Of a stretch of DNA of 64,000 nt, positions 24,714 through 35,493 are shown piece by piece. This DNA is from Pseudomonas sp. CBZ-4 (lineage in GTDB: Bacteria; Pseudomonadota; Gammaproteobacteria; Pseudomonadales; Pseudomonadaceae): contig NZ_ANNV01000106.1 in assembly GCF_000346755.1 (NCBI RefSeq), positions 42,646 to 106,645 of the forward strand, written 5' to 3'. Under the pieces are notes generated by a model that did no database searches, was not told the origin of the DNA, and worked only from the letters and a program-made list of their open reading frames with translations. Each line of letters starts with the position of its first letter. Positions within the stretch are counted from its first letter, which is position 1. Made by a program: the position numbers and the translations under genes.

Positions 24714-25949
24714 TCATTGCACTGCGATACTCTTGGCCAGCCCTGCCGTCCACGCAGCAGTCATCTTCTCCCCGACCACCGCGAACGCTGGGTGAGTAAG
24801 TTGATACGCTGAAAGCTCTGCCATCGCGTGAGTCATGCCCTCTTGCACTCTGGCCAGCAGTTCATTGCAGCGCGCCTCAGACAAACTGCACGAACTGCGC
24901 CCGAACTGGACCAGCATCTTGCGCTTGGGCCAAGCCTTCGAACCGCCGAGCAGCAAGCCCATGATGTCGTTGCTGCTGTACACGGTGGTGGTCACCAGAT
25001 CGTAAGCCGGTGCTAGCCAAACGTCCGCGTCCTCGGCGCAATTCTCGTACAACAGGCCGTAGTTTTTCAGGTGGGCGTCACCGTTCTGGATGCCCGCAGA
25101 CAGCGCCACCATCAGGAAGAAGTCTTCCAGCGTTCCGGCGATACGGCTGGGCGTGACAAATGACCTGATCAGCTTCGCGCATCCCTGGTAGCTGCCGTCG
25201 TATTTCTTTGCGGTTCCCCATCCAGATAAAACACACATATCCTCAAATCCGAGGTAGGCGTCTTCACCGATATCGAACCGCTTCACCACCAGAAATTTCC
25301 CCTGCTGGCTGAGCTGGAACTCAGGCACCTCAAGGCCACAATGGAATGCAGCCCGCATGCAGAAAAACTCATTGGCCGCCAATTGTGGAAAGTCAGCTTC
25401 GTTGAACGCCTTCACCAAGTGCGTCGCGCCTCGATGGGTGAGATGCTCAATGCCAGCGCCCATGTCGTCAAGGTCGCGTACCAACACCTTGGGTTGAACA
25501 CCCGACACCCCCGAGTAGGCGGCGTAGGTTTTCAGAAGGTCGTCGAACAGGTCTTTGGCGCCGTCATACACCAACAGCTCGGAGAGTTTGACCTCTGGCA
25601 ATGACTCGCCCCCCGCGTCATGGGCAACACTGATACGACCCAGTTGATGCGGGCCCACAATGCCCAGCAGTGCGAAGTCGTCAAAGCCGCGCACAGACTT
25701 GCTAAAGCGCCGCACAAGCTCGTCCTTGAGATGCCCCTCAGGGATGTGCATCTCGAACAGAGGATGAACCCCATACTCCCAGTTGTAACTCTCCAGGCGC
25801 ACCGGCATGGTCAGGGAAACAGCATTCTCTTCGCCGACCGTGTCGTTGTACGAGAAAACCGAATCGCGCCGGTCGGCCTCACTGCGTCCGAGTATTCCAG
25901 CCGGAACACCGCCTGCACCGATATACAGCCGTTCACTTTGACTCGTCAT
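24714..25949 (-). CDS. hipA: HipA-family serine/threonine kinase toxin
   Basis: A 411-residue HipA kinase of a type II toxin-antitoxin pair. The N-terminal HipA_N-like part (about 1-125) is followed by the kinase fold: flexible loop SGVSGVQPK (146-154), ATP-contacting K180 (THLVKAF), VVKRFD (221-226), catalytic NGDAHLKN (289-296, D291) and metal-binding D317 (APAYD). All key residues are present, so it looks active. E. coli HipA phosphorylates glutamyl-tRNA synthetase; the target here is unknown. It overlaps the hipB 3' end by 17 bases, implying coupled translation. Base composition is lower in GC than the core genes around it. Confidence 0.93.
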   Translation of the reverse strand: MTSQSERLYIGAGGVPAGILGRSEADRRDSVFSYNDTVGEENAVSLTMPVRLESYNWEYGVHPLFEMHIPEGHLKDELVRRFSKSVRGFDDFALLGIVGPHQLGRISVAHDAGGESLPEVKLSELLVYDGAKDLFDDLLKTYAAYSGVSGVQPKVLVRDLDDMGAGIEHLTHRGATHLVKAFNEADFPQLAANEFFCMRAAFHCGLEVPEFQLSQQGKFLVVKRFDIGEDAYLGFEDMCVLSGWGTAKKYDGSYQGCAKLIRSFVTPSRIAGTLEDFFLMVALSAGIQNGDAHLKNYGLLYENCAEDADVWLAPAYDLVTTTVYSSNDIMGLLLGGSKAWPKRKMLVQFGRSSCSLSEARCNELLARVQEGMTHAMAELSAYQLTHPAFAVVGEKMTAAWTAGLAKSIAVQ

Positions 25950-26187
25950 GGATGTTTCCCGATTTCAGCTCATCAAGGGTCTTGCGCCGACGCATGGGAA
26001 TGGCAGTCAACTCATACCCCAAGCCCTCAAGAATCGCTGCGACTTTTCGAATACCCACTTCTGGAATGGTATTGTTCTCAATCCCCGAGATGGTCGCGCG
26101 ACTCATGCCATGCCGTTGCGCGAGCTGGCTCTGAGTAAGACCGGCAGCCTTGCGCAGTCCCTTGATCAATGCTCCCAAATCGCCCAT
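25933..26187 (-). CDS. hipB: HipB-family antitoxin, XRE helix-turn-helix
   Basis: An 84-residue DNA-binding protein whose central Cro/CI-type helix-turn-helix (GLTQSQLAQRHGMSRATISGIEN, about 16-38) is complete. The C-terminal tail (RRRKTLDELKSGNIHDESK) is basic and then acidic, as in HipB proteins where it is flexible. It neutralises HipA and represses the operon. Two near-identical 18-bp sites lie immediately upstream (26194-26211, 26233-26250). The ATG at 26187 lies seven bases from the nearest site, leaving almost no leader, so translation may depend on a short leader. Confidence 0.92.
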   Translation of the reverse strand: MGDLGALIKGLRKAAGLTQSQLAQRHGMSRATISGIENNTIPEVGIRKVAAILEGLGYELTAIPMRRRKTLDELKSGNIHDESK

Positions 26188-26193
26188 GCAAAA

Positions 26194-26211
26194 TGCATCC
26201 TATACAATGCA
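26194..26211 (-). promoter_or_regulatory. Putative HipB operator 1
   Basis: TGCATCCTATACAATGCA, differing at two of 18 positions from the site at 26233-26250. Both have the form TGCA-N10-TGCA and lie directly upstream of hipB. A minus-strand -10-like TGTATA lies within the site. Confidence 0.65.
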
Positions 26212-26232
26212 AAATAGATAAAGATCAACTTA

Positions 26233-26250
26233 TGCACCATATACAATGCA
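26233..26250 (-). promoter_or_regulatory. Putative HipB operator 2
   Basis: TGCACCATATACAATGCA, 39 bp from operator 1 centre to centre. It lies midway between hipB and the divergent aph gene, so HipB could influence both promoters. Confidence 0.6.
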
Positions 26251-26346
26251 TTTAAACTTGAATAGTCTTTTATTTGCATACGACGCCAGGCTCAGGGTTT
26301 CGGCTTGAAGTAGAGCTTGTATGGGTATCAATAGGAAAGAAGCATC

Positions 26347-27117
26347 GTGAACATTCCGAAAAAATGGCGTGACCAACACCCCCATGCACTCATCGAGCAG
26401 CAGACCATCGGCGAGTCGCGCGCCGACGTCTTCCGCCTGCGCCTGGACGACAACACGGATCTGTTCCTGAAGTCCGAGCCCGTTGACGAACTGGGTGAGC
26501 TGGCAGACGAAATCGAGCGCCTTCGCTGGCTGCGGCAAATGAATCTGCCTGCGCCCGTGGTTATCGATGAAGTGACAGAAGACCATCGCCATTGGCTGCT
26601 GATGACTGCCGTACCCGGACAGGACCTGGCCAGCGCCAGCGAGCTTTCTGCCGCGCAGATCATCGACATCCTGGCAACGGCCCTGCGTACCTTGCACCAA
26701 GTGCCCGTTGCGCTTTGCCCATTCGATCATTCCCTTAAAGTACGTATCCCACGTGCCCAGGAGAATATTCGTGCAGGGTTGGTGGACGGCAGCGACTTCG
26801 ACGACGAGCGATTGGGGCAAAGCGCGGAGGAAGTGTTTGCAGAACTGTTGGCGACTCAGCCCACCACCCATGATCGGGTGGTAACCCACGGCGATGCCTA
26901 CTTGCCGAACTTCATGGCGGCAGACGGGCGCTTCAGCGGTTTCATCGACTGTGCACGGCTGGGCGTCAGTGACCGCCATCAAGACTTGGCCCTAGCCGCC
27001 CAGAGCATCGAACGCGAGCTTGGCCAGGCGTGGGTGAAACCCTTCTTTGAGCGCTACGGTGTCGAGCCCGACGAGCAGCGCATGAAGTTCTACTGCCTGC
27101 TCGACGAGTTCTTCTAG
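26347..27117 (+). CDS. Aminoglycoside O-phosphotransferase, APH(3')-II-like
   Basis: A 256-residue APH(3') family kinase strongly resembling NptII throughout (EQQTIGESRADVFRL, LLMTAVPGQDLAS, CPFDHSLKVRI, THGDAYLPNFM, DGRFSGFIDCARLGVSDRHQDLALA and the C-terminal YCLLDEFF). The active site is complete: K42, E55, catalytic D183 and N188 in HGDxxxxN, and Mg-binding D201. Such enzymes phosphorylate the 3'-hydroxyl of kanamycin-type aminoglycosides. The GTG at 26347 has AGGAAAG upstream. No transposase, integron site or IS end is seen nearby, so it looks like an intrinsic chromosomal gene. The true substrate range is not known. Confidence 0.92.
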   Translation: MNIPKKWRDQHPHALIEQQTIGESRADVFRLRLDDNTDLFLKSEPVDELGELADEIERLRWLRQMNLPAPVVIDEVTEDHRHWLLMTAVPGQDLASASELSAAQIIDILATALRTLHQVPVALCPFDHSLKVRIPRAQENIRAGLVDGSDFDDERLGQSAEEVFAELLATQPTTHDRVVTHGDAYLPNFMAADGRFSGFIDCARLGVSDRHQDLALAAQSIERELGQAWVKPFFERYGVEPDEQRMKFYCLLDEFF

Positions 27118-27122
27118 CCACA

Positions 27123-27161
27123 AATGACAAAACCCCGGCACCAGGCCGGGGTTTTGTCATT
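27123..27161. terminator. Bidirectional terminator between aph and guaA
   Basis: AATGACAAAACCCCGG pairs perfectly over 16 bp with CCGGGGTTTTGTCATT around a 7-base loop. Both strands have T-rich distal arms, serving the convergent aph and guaA. Confidence 0.92.
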
Positions 27162-27185
27162 CAGCAATCACCTGCTAACGCAGGA

Positions 27186-28763
27186 TCATTCCCACTCAAT
27201 CGTCGCCGGCGGCTTGCTCGACACGTCATACGTCACGCGCGAAATGCCTTCGATCTCATTGATGATACGGCCGCTGACCGTTTCCAGCAGTTCGTACGGC
27301 AGGTGTGCCCAACGAGCGGTCATGAAGTCGATGGTTTCTACGGCACGCAGGGCCACGACCCATGCGTAACGACGGCCATCGCCGACAACGCCAACGGATT
27401 TCACTGGCTGGAACACCACGAATGCCTGGCTGACCTTGTGGTACCAGTCGGCCTTGCGCAGTTCTTCGATGAAGATGTGGTCGGCGCGACGCAGCAGGTC
27501 GGCGTATTCCTTCTTCACTTCACCCAGGATGCGCACGCCCAGGCCCGGGCCCGGGAATGGGTGGCGGTAGACCATGTCGTACGGCAAGCCCAGTTCCAGG
27601 CCCAGACGGCGGACTTCGTCCTTGAACAGTTCGCGCAGCGGTTCTACCAGCTTGAGGTTCATTTCCTCAGGCAGGCCACCCACGTTGTGGTGGGACTTGA
27701 TCACGTGGGCCTTGCCGCTCTTGGCGCCAGCCGACTCGATCACGTCAGGGTAGATGGTGCCCTGGGCGAGGTACTTGATGTTGTCCAGGCTGTTGGACTG
27801 GGCATCGAATACGTCGATGAAGGTGCGACCGATGATCTTGCGCTTCTTCTCTGGGTCGGACTCGCCGGCCAGGTTGTTGAGGAACTGGTCCTCGGCGTTG
27901 GCGCGGATCACCTTGACGCCCATGTTCTCGGCGAACATGGCCATCACTTGCTCGCCTTCGTGCAGGCGCAGCAGGCCGTTGTCGACGAAGACGCAGGTCA
28001 GTTGGTCGCCAATGGCTTTGTGCAGCAGGGCAGCCACTACCGAGGAGTCAACGCCGCCGGACAGGCCCAGCAGTACGTTGTCGGTGCCGACCTGGGCGCG
28101 CACCTGGGCGATGGCATCTTCAGCGATTTTCGACGGGGTCCACAGGGCTTCACACTCGCAGATGTCGAGGATGAAGCGCGACAGGATGCGCCCGCCTTGC
28201 TTGGTGTGGGTCACTTCCGGGTGGAACTGCACGCCGTAGTAGCGACGCTCGTCGCTGAACATGCCGGCGATCGGGCAGCTCGGGGTGCTGGCCAGGATGT
28301 GGAAGTCTTCCGGCATCCTGGTGACCTTGTCACCGTGGCTCATCCACACGTCGAGGCCGAACAGGCCGTCGGCGTCAACGTGGTCTTCGATGCCGTCCAG
28401 CAGGCGGCTCTTGCCGACCACGTCGACACGGGCATAACCGAACTCACGCAGCTCGGAACCTTCAACCTTGCCGCCCAGTTGCTCGGCCATGGTCTGCATG
28501 CCGTAGCAGATACCGAAGACGGGCACGCCCAGGTCGAATACGGCTTGCGGGCAACGCGGGCTGTTGGCTTCGTGCACGGACTCGGGGCCACCGGCGAGGA
28601 TGACGCCTTTGGGTGCGAATTCGCGGATCGCTTCGTCGTCCATGTCGAACGGATGCAGTTCGCAGTACACGCCGATTTCACGCACGCGGCGGGCGATCAG
28701 CTGGGTGTACTGGGAACCGAAGTCGAGGATCAGGATGCGGTGGGCGTGAATGTCGAGGGCCAT
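27186..28763 (-). CDS. guaA: GMP synthase (glutamine-hydrolysing)
   Basis: A 525-residue enzyme that aminates XMP to GMP using glutamine and ATP. Residues about 8-195 are a class I glutaminase ([20 protein letters not shown]; nucleophile Cys in FGICYGMQ; His/Glu in QFHPEVTHT). Then follow the ATP-pyrophosphatase with P-loop [20 protein letters not shown] and the C-terminal dimerisation domain ending TIEWE. The ATG at 28763 begins the standard [16 protein letters not shown]; a longer in-frame reading from 28796 has no support. It lies downstream of guaB and ends at a bidirectional terminator. Confidence 0.99.
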   Translation of the reverse strand: MALDIHAHRILILDFGSQYTQLIARRVREIGVYCELHPFDMDDEAIREFAPKGVILAGGPESVHEANSPRCPQAVFDLGVPVFGICYGMQTMAEQLGGKVEGSELREFGYARVDVVGKSRLLDGIEDHVDADGLFGLDVWMSHGDKVTRMPEDFHILASTPSCPIAGMFSDERRYYGVQFHPEVTHTKQGGRILSRFILDICECEALWTPSKIAEDAIAQVRAQVGTDNVLLGLSGGVDSSVVAALLHKAIGDQLTCVFVDNGLLRLHEGEQVMAMFAENMGVKVIRANAEDQFLNNLAGESDPEKKRKIIGRTFIDVFDAQSNSLDNIKYLAQGTIYPDVIESAGAKSGKAHVIKSHHNVGGLPEEMNLKLVEPLRELFKDEVRRLGLELGLPYDMVYRHPFPGPGLGVRILGEVKKEYADLLRRADHIFIEELRKADWYHKVSQAFVVFQPVKSVGVVGDGRRYAWVVALRAVETIDFMTARWAHLPYELLETVSGRIINEIEGISRVTYDVSSKPPATIEWE

Positions 28764-28798
28764 GGAGTCAGTCTCGTCTATGTAATTCAGAAACAACT

Positions 28799-28818
28799 CG
28801 GGGCTGAAAACAGCCCCG
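28799..28818 (-). terminator. Hairpin between guaB and guaA
   Basis: CGGGGCTG and CAGCCCCG form an 8-bp GC-rich stem with an AAAA loop, 25 bases past the guaB stop. The minus-strand sequence after it has only short T runs, so it may be a partial attenuator or mRNA-stability hairpin rather than a full terminator. Confidence 0.55.
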
Positions 28819-28842
28819 GTTACTTAACGTATGCAGAAAGCA

Positions 28843-31043
<2,201 letters not shown>

Positions 31044-31070
31044 GGGAGTCCTGCGGTGTGGCCACTGGCG

Positions 31071-31138
31071 CCATCGCGGGCAAGCCCGCTCCCACAGTTG
31101 CAATGCAATCCCTGTGGGAGCGGGCTTGCCCGCGATGA
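31071..31138. repeat. Outward-facing REP doublet
   Basis: A minus-oriented REP (31071-31095, ending AGCCCGCTCCCAC) and a plus-oriented REP (from 31114, GTGGGAGCGGGCTTGCCCGC) are separated by 18 bases. It lies between the TSUP permease end and the zinc-ribbon gene start. Confidence 0.85.
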
Positions 31139-31178
31139 GGCCCTAAAGGCTGGCAGCTTAATCCCTGCCCCACACAGG

Positions 31179-31946
31179 TCAAGTACTCAAATACCGCCCA
31201 ATCAACGCTAGCCCACTGGCCAGCACCAACCACGTCACCAACCGCACAAACGCCTCCCGCGACAGGCGCATCGTCAGCCTGCGCCCAAACCACAACCCCA
31301 AAGCCATCGCTGGCAACAGGCACAACGCCAACATCAGCAACGGTAAATCCGCATACACCCCGGCCATCAGGAACAGGCTCAAGCGCACCACCGTGCTGCA
31401 ACTGATCAACCCACTTTGGGTGGCCCGCGCCGCGTCCTTGGGCAAACGGCTGTTCAGGTAGATCGCATATAAAAAGCCGCCGCTGCCAAACAGTGCGCCA
31501 AACAGCCCGCCCACGGTGCCCATGGGAATCGACCAACCCGCCGCCAACTGCGCCGGCCTTGCTTTTACCAGCAGGCTGTAGAGCGCATAAGCACTGATAA
31601 ACAGCCCCATCAGCAGCAACAACACATCCGAATGCAGGTTAAGCAAAAACACCACGCCAAGGCTGCAACCGATCGCCATGCACGGCAGCAACCTCAGCAG
31701 CTCGGGCTTGTTCACGTCGCGCCGCGATTGCAGGAGGTTGCCAAAGGCCGCGACAAAATCCAGCAGCACCAGCAACGGGATGATTTTTGACAGCGGCATG
31801 AACAGAATCAGGATCGGCCCTGCCACCAGCGCCGTGCCAAAGCCCGCAATGCCAAACACGATGTAGGCCACCACCACGCCCACGGCAATCACCAGCCAAT
31901 CCACACCGCCAAACGACCACTGGCTCAATAGCTCAACCGCGCCCAT
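31179..31946 (-). CDS. TauE/SafE (TSUP) family membrane transporter
   Basis: A 255-residue integral membrane protein with about eight hydrophobic helices. The family pattern GIAGFGTALVAGPILILF near residue 32-50 and its repeat GGLFGALFGSGGFLYAIYL around 145-165 are diagnostic of the TSUP fold, whose members export sulfite, sulfoacetate or related anions. The substrate is unknown. It is divergent from the LysR regulator at 32046, which may control it across the 99-bp intergenic region. Confidence 0.88.
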   Translation of the reverse strand: MGAVELLSQWSFGGVDWLVIAVGVVVAYIVFGIAGFGTALVAGPILILFMPLSKIIPLLVLLDFVAAFGNLLQSRRDVNKPELLRLLPCMAIGCSLGVVFLLNLHSDVLLLLMGLFISAYALYSLLVKARPAQLAAGWSIPMGTVGGLFGALFGSGGFLYAIYLNSRLPKDAARATQSGLISCSTVVRLSLFLMAGVYADLPLLMLALCLLPAMALGLWFGRRLTMRLSREAFVRLVTWLVLASGLALIGRYLST

Positions 31947-32045
31947 GGGTTATTCCTTGAAAAAGATGACCTTCACTTTAGCCATCGGCGAGGGTTGCGA
32001 CTAATATCTTCAAAGCCCTCCACCTATCTCGAAAAGGCATGACGC

Positions 32046-32936
32046 GTGATCTCCACCCGCCAACTGCGCTACTTCGTCGAAATCGCCGACAGTGGCAGCT
32101 TCAGCGCCGCCGCCGAGCGTTTGTTTGTCGCCCAATCGGCGCTGAGCCGGCAGATCAAGGAACTGGAAACCCAACTGCAAACCCCACTGTTCGAACGCAC
32201 CGCGCGCCAGCCCCGGCTGACAGCGGCGGGCGAAGCGTTCTACCCGCGGGCGCGCAATCTGTTGAGTGAGCTGATCAAAGCCAGTGAGATGACGACGCAG
32301 GTCGGCAACGGCCAACTCGGCACACTGCGCTTGAGTCATTCGAGCACCGTGCCGATGAGCGGCGCGTTGCTGCAAGGAATCAGCACCTGGCTGGAACGCT
32401 GCCCCGGCGTGTCGATGGACATCGCCAAGCTGTCCTCGGAAGCGCAACTGGAAGAAATCGCCGACGGCCGCCTGGACGTAGGCTTGTTGCGCCTGCCGGT
32501 GCTGCGCCAGCGCGAAGGCGTGCGTGTAACGCCTTTATATAGCGAGCAAGTGTTGCTGGCCGTGCCGCCGAGCCATGCGCTGGCAAGCAGCAGTGCGCCG
32601 ATTGAACTGGAACAGCTCAAGGACGAAGCGTTTATCTCGATCCCCCACCCTCAGCGCGGCGGCCTGAGTTATCTGTCGGCCGAGTTGTGCATGCGTGCGG
32701 GATTTTTCCCCAAGGCCGCACGGGTGATGTCACGCAAGACCACCCAGTTGCAGCTGATCCAGGCCGGCTTCGGTATTGCCTTGTTACCAAAATCCATGCA
32801 GGACATCGCCCCCGCCAACCTGTGTTTTTTACCGCTGGCCGACCCCGACTGCCTGAGCACCGTGGCCCTGGCCTGTGCGCAAGCGCCCAGCGCACTGGTG
32901 GAGCAATTCTGCCAAACCTTGCAGGAATGCCTATAA
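32046..32936 (+). CDS. LysR-family transcriptional regulator
   Basis: A 296-residue LTTR. The N-terminal winged helix-turn-helix (TRQLRYFVEIADSGSFSAAAERLFVAQSALSRQIKELETQL, residues 4-45) is typical, and the rest is the type 2 periplasmic-binding-like effector domain. The start is the GTG at 32046, which gives the usual MISTRQLRYF opening; the ATG at 32039 is out of frame. It is divergent from the TSUP permease, the common arrangement for an LTTR and its target. Effector unknown. The gene ends 30 bp before xseA. Confidence 0.92.
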   Translation: MISTRQLRYFVEIADSGSFSAAAERLFVAQSALSRQIKELETQLQTPLFERTARQPRLTAAGEAFYPRARNLLSELIKASEMTTQVGNGQLGTLRLSHSSTVPMSGALLQGISTWLERCPGVSMDIAKLSSEAQLEEIADGRLDVGLLRLPVLRQREGVRVTPLYSEQVLLAVPPSHALASSSAPIELEQLKDEAFISIPHPQRGGLSYLSAELCMRAGFFPKAARVMSRKTTQLQLIQAGFGIALLPKSMQDIAPANLCFLPLADPDCLSTVALACAQAPSALVEQFCQTLQECL

Positions 32937-32946
32937 ACTGCCGCCC

Positions 32947-32977
32947 ATGATTAAAGATCTCTGCTCATGATTAAAGA
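32947..32977 (+). repeat. Short direct repeat duplicating the xseA start
   Basis: ATGATTAAAGA occurs at 32947-32957 and again at 32967-32977, 20 bp apart. The first copy begins a seven-codon frame that stops at a TGA overlapping the true ATG; the second copy is the xseA start. Confidence 0.8.
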
Positions 32978-34346
32978 CCCGTTCGCCCGCCTGGGCCTGG
33001 ACCGCGAAGTCCTCACTGTCAGCCAGCTCAACGGCCGCGCGCGGGTGTTGCTGGAAGACGTGTTCACCAATATCTGGGTCGAAGGCGAGATCTCCAACCT
33101 CGCCCGCCCGGCCTCCGGCCACGTGTATTTCACCCTCAAGGACAGCGGCGCCCAAGTGCGTTGCGCACTGTTTCGCAATAACGCCGCGCGGGTGCGCCAA
33201 GCCTTGAAGGACGGCCTGGCGGTGAAGGTGCGCGGCAAGGTCTCGCTGTTCGAGGGCCGTGGCGACTACCAGTTGATCCTCGATACGGTGGAACCGGCCG
33301 GTGATGGCGCGCTGCGCCTGGCCTTCGATGCGTTGAAGGAAAAGCTCAGCGCCGAAGGCCTGTTCAGCGCCGAACGCAAGGTGCCGCTGCCGGCCCATCC
33401 GCGGCGCATCGGCATTATCAGTTCGCCGACGGGCGCGGTGATCCGCGACATCATCAGCGTGTTCCGCCGCCGGGCGCCGAACATTGAACTGACACTGATC
33501 CCGACGGCCGTGCAAGGCCGCGAGGCGATCCCGCAGATCGTGCGGGCGCTGAAAATGGCCGACGCGCGGGGTTTCGACGCCTTGATCCTGGCCCGTGGCG
33601 GCGGTTCGCTGGAAGACCTCTGGTGCTTCAACGAAGAAGCCGTAGCCCGTGCCGTGGATGCGTGCGTTACGCCCATCGTCAGCGCCATCGGCCATGAAAC
33701 CGATGTATCAATCAGCGACTTTGTCGCCGACGTGCGCGCCCCTACCCCGTCCGCCGCCGCCGAACTGCTTGCGCCAGACGCCAGCCATCTGGTGCGCCAG
33801 GTCGAGAACCTGCATCGCCGCTTGGTGATGCTGATGCGCAATCGCCTGAGCCACGACCGCCTGCGCCTGGAAGGCATGTCCCGGCGCCTGCGCCATCCCG
33901 GCGAACGCCTGCGCCAGCAAGCCCAGCGCCTGGACGACCTGGACATGCGCCTGCGCCGCGCCTTCGAGCGCAGCCTCAATACCCGTCGCGAGCGCCTGAT
34001 CCGCCTGGAAACCCGCCTCGCCGGCCAACACCCCGGCCGCCAACTGGCCCTGCTGCGCCAGCGCCTCGACAGCCTTGCCGAACGCCTGCCCCGCGCCATG
34101 CGCGAAGGCCTCAAGGCGCGCCGCCTGCAACTGCAAAGCCAGGTGCAGACGCTGCACGTGGTCAGCCCGTTGGCGACCCTCGGCCGCGGCTACAGCATCC
34201 TGCTGGACGAACGCGGCCAGGCCATTCGCAATGCCGCGCAAACCCACACCGGCCAGCGCCTGACCGCACGCCTCGGTGAAGGCCAACTGCAAGTGCGGGT
34301 GGAAGACAACCACCTCACGCCCGTCACCCTTTCGTTATTGGATTGA
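32967..34346 (+). CDS. xseA: Exodeoxyribonuclease VII large subunit
   Basis: A 459-residue nuclease subunit. The N-terminal OB fold (about 18-110; VFTNIWVEGEISNLARPASGHVYFTLKD) precedes the catalytic core (PRRIGIISSPTGAVIRDI; ARGGGSLEDLWCFNEE; IGHETDVSISDFVADVRAPTPSAAAE) and a long arginine-rich coiled-coil region (about 265-400). With XseB it degrades single-stranded DNA in both directions. The ATG at 32967 is the second of two tandem start-like copies; the first reads into an early stop. The LytM peptidase gene follows three bases after the stop. Confidence 0.98.
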   Translation: MIKDPFARLGLDREVLTVSQLNGRARVLLEDVFTNIWVEGEISNLARPASGHVYFTLKDSGAQVRCALFRNNAARVRQALKDGLAVKVRGKVSLFEGRGDYQLILDTVEPAGDGALRLAFDALKEKLSAEGLFSAERKVPLPAHPRRIGIISSPTGAVIRDIISVFRRRAPNIELTLIPTAVQGREAIPQIVRALKMADARGFDALILARGGGSLEDLWCFNEEAVARAVDACVTPIVSAIGHETDVSISDFVADVRAPTPSAAAELLAPDASHLVRQVENLHRRLVMLMRNRLSHDRLRLEGMSRRLRHPGERLRQQAQRLDDLDMRLRRAFERSLNTRRERLIRLETRLAGQHPGRQLALLRQRLDSLAERLPRAMREGLKARRLQLQSQVQTLHVVSPLATLGRGYSILLDERGQAIRNAAQTHTGQRLTARLGEGQLQVRVEDNHLTPVTLSLLD

Positions 34347-34349
34347 TTG

Positions 34350-35171
34350 ATGCCACGTTTATTCAGCCTGTTGATGTTGTTGTGCCTTGCCGTTAACGCC
34401 CACGCCGACAGCTACATCACCCGCACCTTGAACAAGCCGGTGCCGGGTGGCGTGGCCGTCGTCGACCTGGGCCCGGCGGCAACTGCACCGAAGGCCAGCT
34501 ACCAAGGCAAACCGGTGTTGGTGGTAAAGGAACAGGACAACTGGCTGGCAATTGTCGGCATCCCGCTGACGGTCAAGCCGGGTAACGAGCGCCTCAGCAG
34601 TGGCGGGCGCAACCTGCCGTTTATCGTCGGCTACAAGAAGTACCCGGAACAGCGCATCACCTTGAAAAACAAAAGCCAGGTAAACCCCGAGCCGGCGCAA
34701 CTCAAGCGCATCGAGGCGGAGCTGGCGGTGCAGATCAAGGCTTACCGCAGTTTCAGCCCGAACCTGCCCAGCAACCTGGTGCTGGACAAACCGGTGAATG
34801 GGCCGCTGTCGAGCAAGTTCGGTGTGCGCCGGTTCTTCAACGGTGAAGAGCGCAATCCCCACTCCGGCCTGGACTTCGCGGTGCCGGCGGGTACGCCGAT
34901 CAAGACCCCGGCGAATGGCAAGGTGATCCTGGTGGGCAACTACTTCTTCAACGGCAACACCGTGTTCGTCGATCACGGCCAGGGCTTTATCAGCATGTTC
35001 TGCCATATGTCGAAGATCGATGTGAAAGTCGGTGATCAGCTGACCCGCGGCGCCGTGGTGGGCAAAGTCGGCGCGACCGGCCGTGCGACGGGGCCGCATA
35101 TGCACTGGAACGTCAGCCTCAACGATGCGCGGGTCGACCCGGCGATCTTTATCGGCGCCTTCCAACCCTGA
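34350..35171 (+). CDS. M23 (LytM) family metallopeptidase, exported
   Basis: A 273-residue protein with a signal peptide (MPRLFSLLMLLCLAVNAHA). The N-terminal half (about 20-140) is unassigned; the LytM domain (about 148-270) has all zinc and catalytic residues: H171 and D175 (PHSGLDFAVPAG), H219 (MFCHMS), and H250 and H252 (GPHMHWNV). It likely cleaves peptidoglycan cross-bridges or acts as an endopeptidase in the periplasm. The ATG at 34350 is chosen over the TTG at 34347. It starts just after the xseA stop, so they share a transcript. Confidence 0.93.
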   Translation: MPRLFSLLMLLCLAVNAHADSYITRTLNKPVPGGVAVVDLGPAATAPKASYQGKPVLVVKEQDNWLAIVGIPLTVKPGNERLSSGGRNLPFIVGYKKYPEQRITLKNKSQVNPEPAQLKRIEAELAVQIKAYRSFSPNLPSNLVLDKPVNGPLSSKFGVRRFFNGEERNPHSGLDFAVPAGTPIKTPANGKVILVGNYFFNGNTVFVDHGQGFISMFCHMSKIDVKVGDQLTRGAVVGKVGATGRATGPHMHWNVSLNDARVDPAIFIGAFQP

Positions 35172-35180
35172 TTGATTCGA

Positions 35181-35206
35181 TTGCGCGCCAGCCAAATGGC
35201 GCGCAA
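35181..35206. terminator. Strong hairpin after the LytM gene
   Basis: TTGCGCGCCA and TGGCGCGCAA form a perfect 10-bp stem with a 6-base loop, nine bases past the stop codon. On the plus strand it is followed by A rather than T, so it is not a textbook intrinsic terminator. Confidence 0.5.
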
Positions 35207-35328
35207 TAAAAAAGAGACGTGCGACAATTTCCAACCATAAAATCTTGTTTTCTACGCCAATAGCAGAACTTATCTCAATTTTCCCCGACTGCTTGCCATC
35301 TTTCACCCCGGCGGTTAGGGTTGAGCTT

Positions 35329-35406
35329 ATGAAAACCTCTCACACCCTCATTCAGCTCCGCCAGCACCGCAGCCTGTGCCTTGTCAGCGCACGACTGCCA
35401 GGCTGA
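35329..35406 (+). CDS. Possible leuA leader peptide (25 codons)
   Basis: A 25-codon frame begins at ATG 35329 with TAGGG eight to twelve bases upstream and ends at TGA 35404-35406, 87 bp before leuA. It encodes five leucines plus Ile and Val (IQLRQ, SLCLV, ARLPG), which would fit attenuation by branched-chain amino acid supply. No clear alternative hairpin pair with a T run is visible downstream, so a control mechanism is not shown. It fills an otherwise empty 322-bp gap (35172-35493). Translation is unproven. Confidence 0.5.
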   Translation: MKTSHTLIQLRQHRSLCLVSARLPG

Positions 35407-35493
35407 ATCGATCTGCCTCGTCCCAAGCTTCGTCCCCAATAACAGTTCCACGGCAGGCCGCCTCTTTTCGGCCCCTAAACAAAGGATTTCCCG

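Noticed and set aside
26188..27185. Transposon or integron origin of the aminoglycoside kinase
   Set aside because: No inverted repeats, transposase remnants, attC-like site or target duplication could be seen around it.
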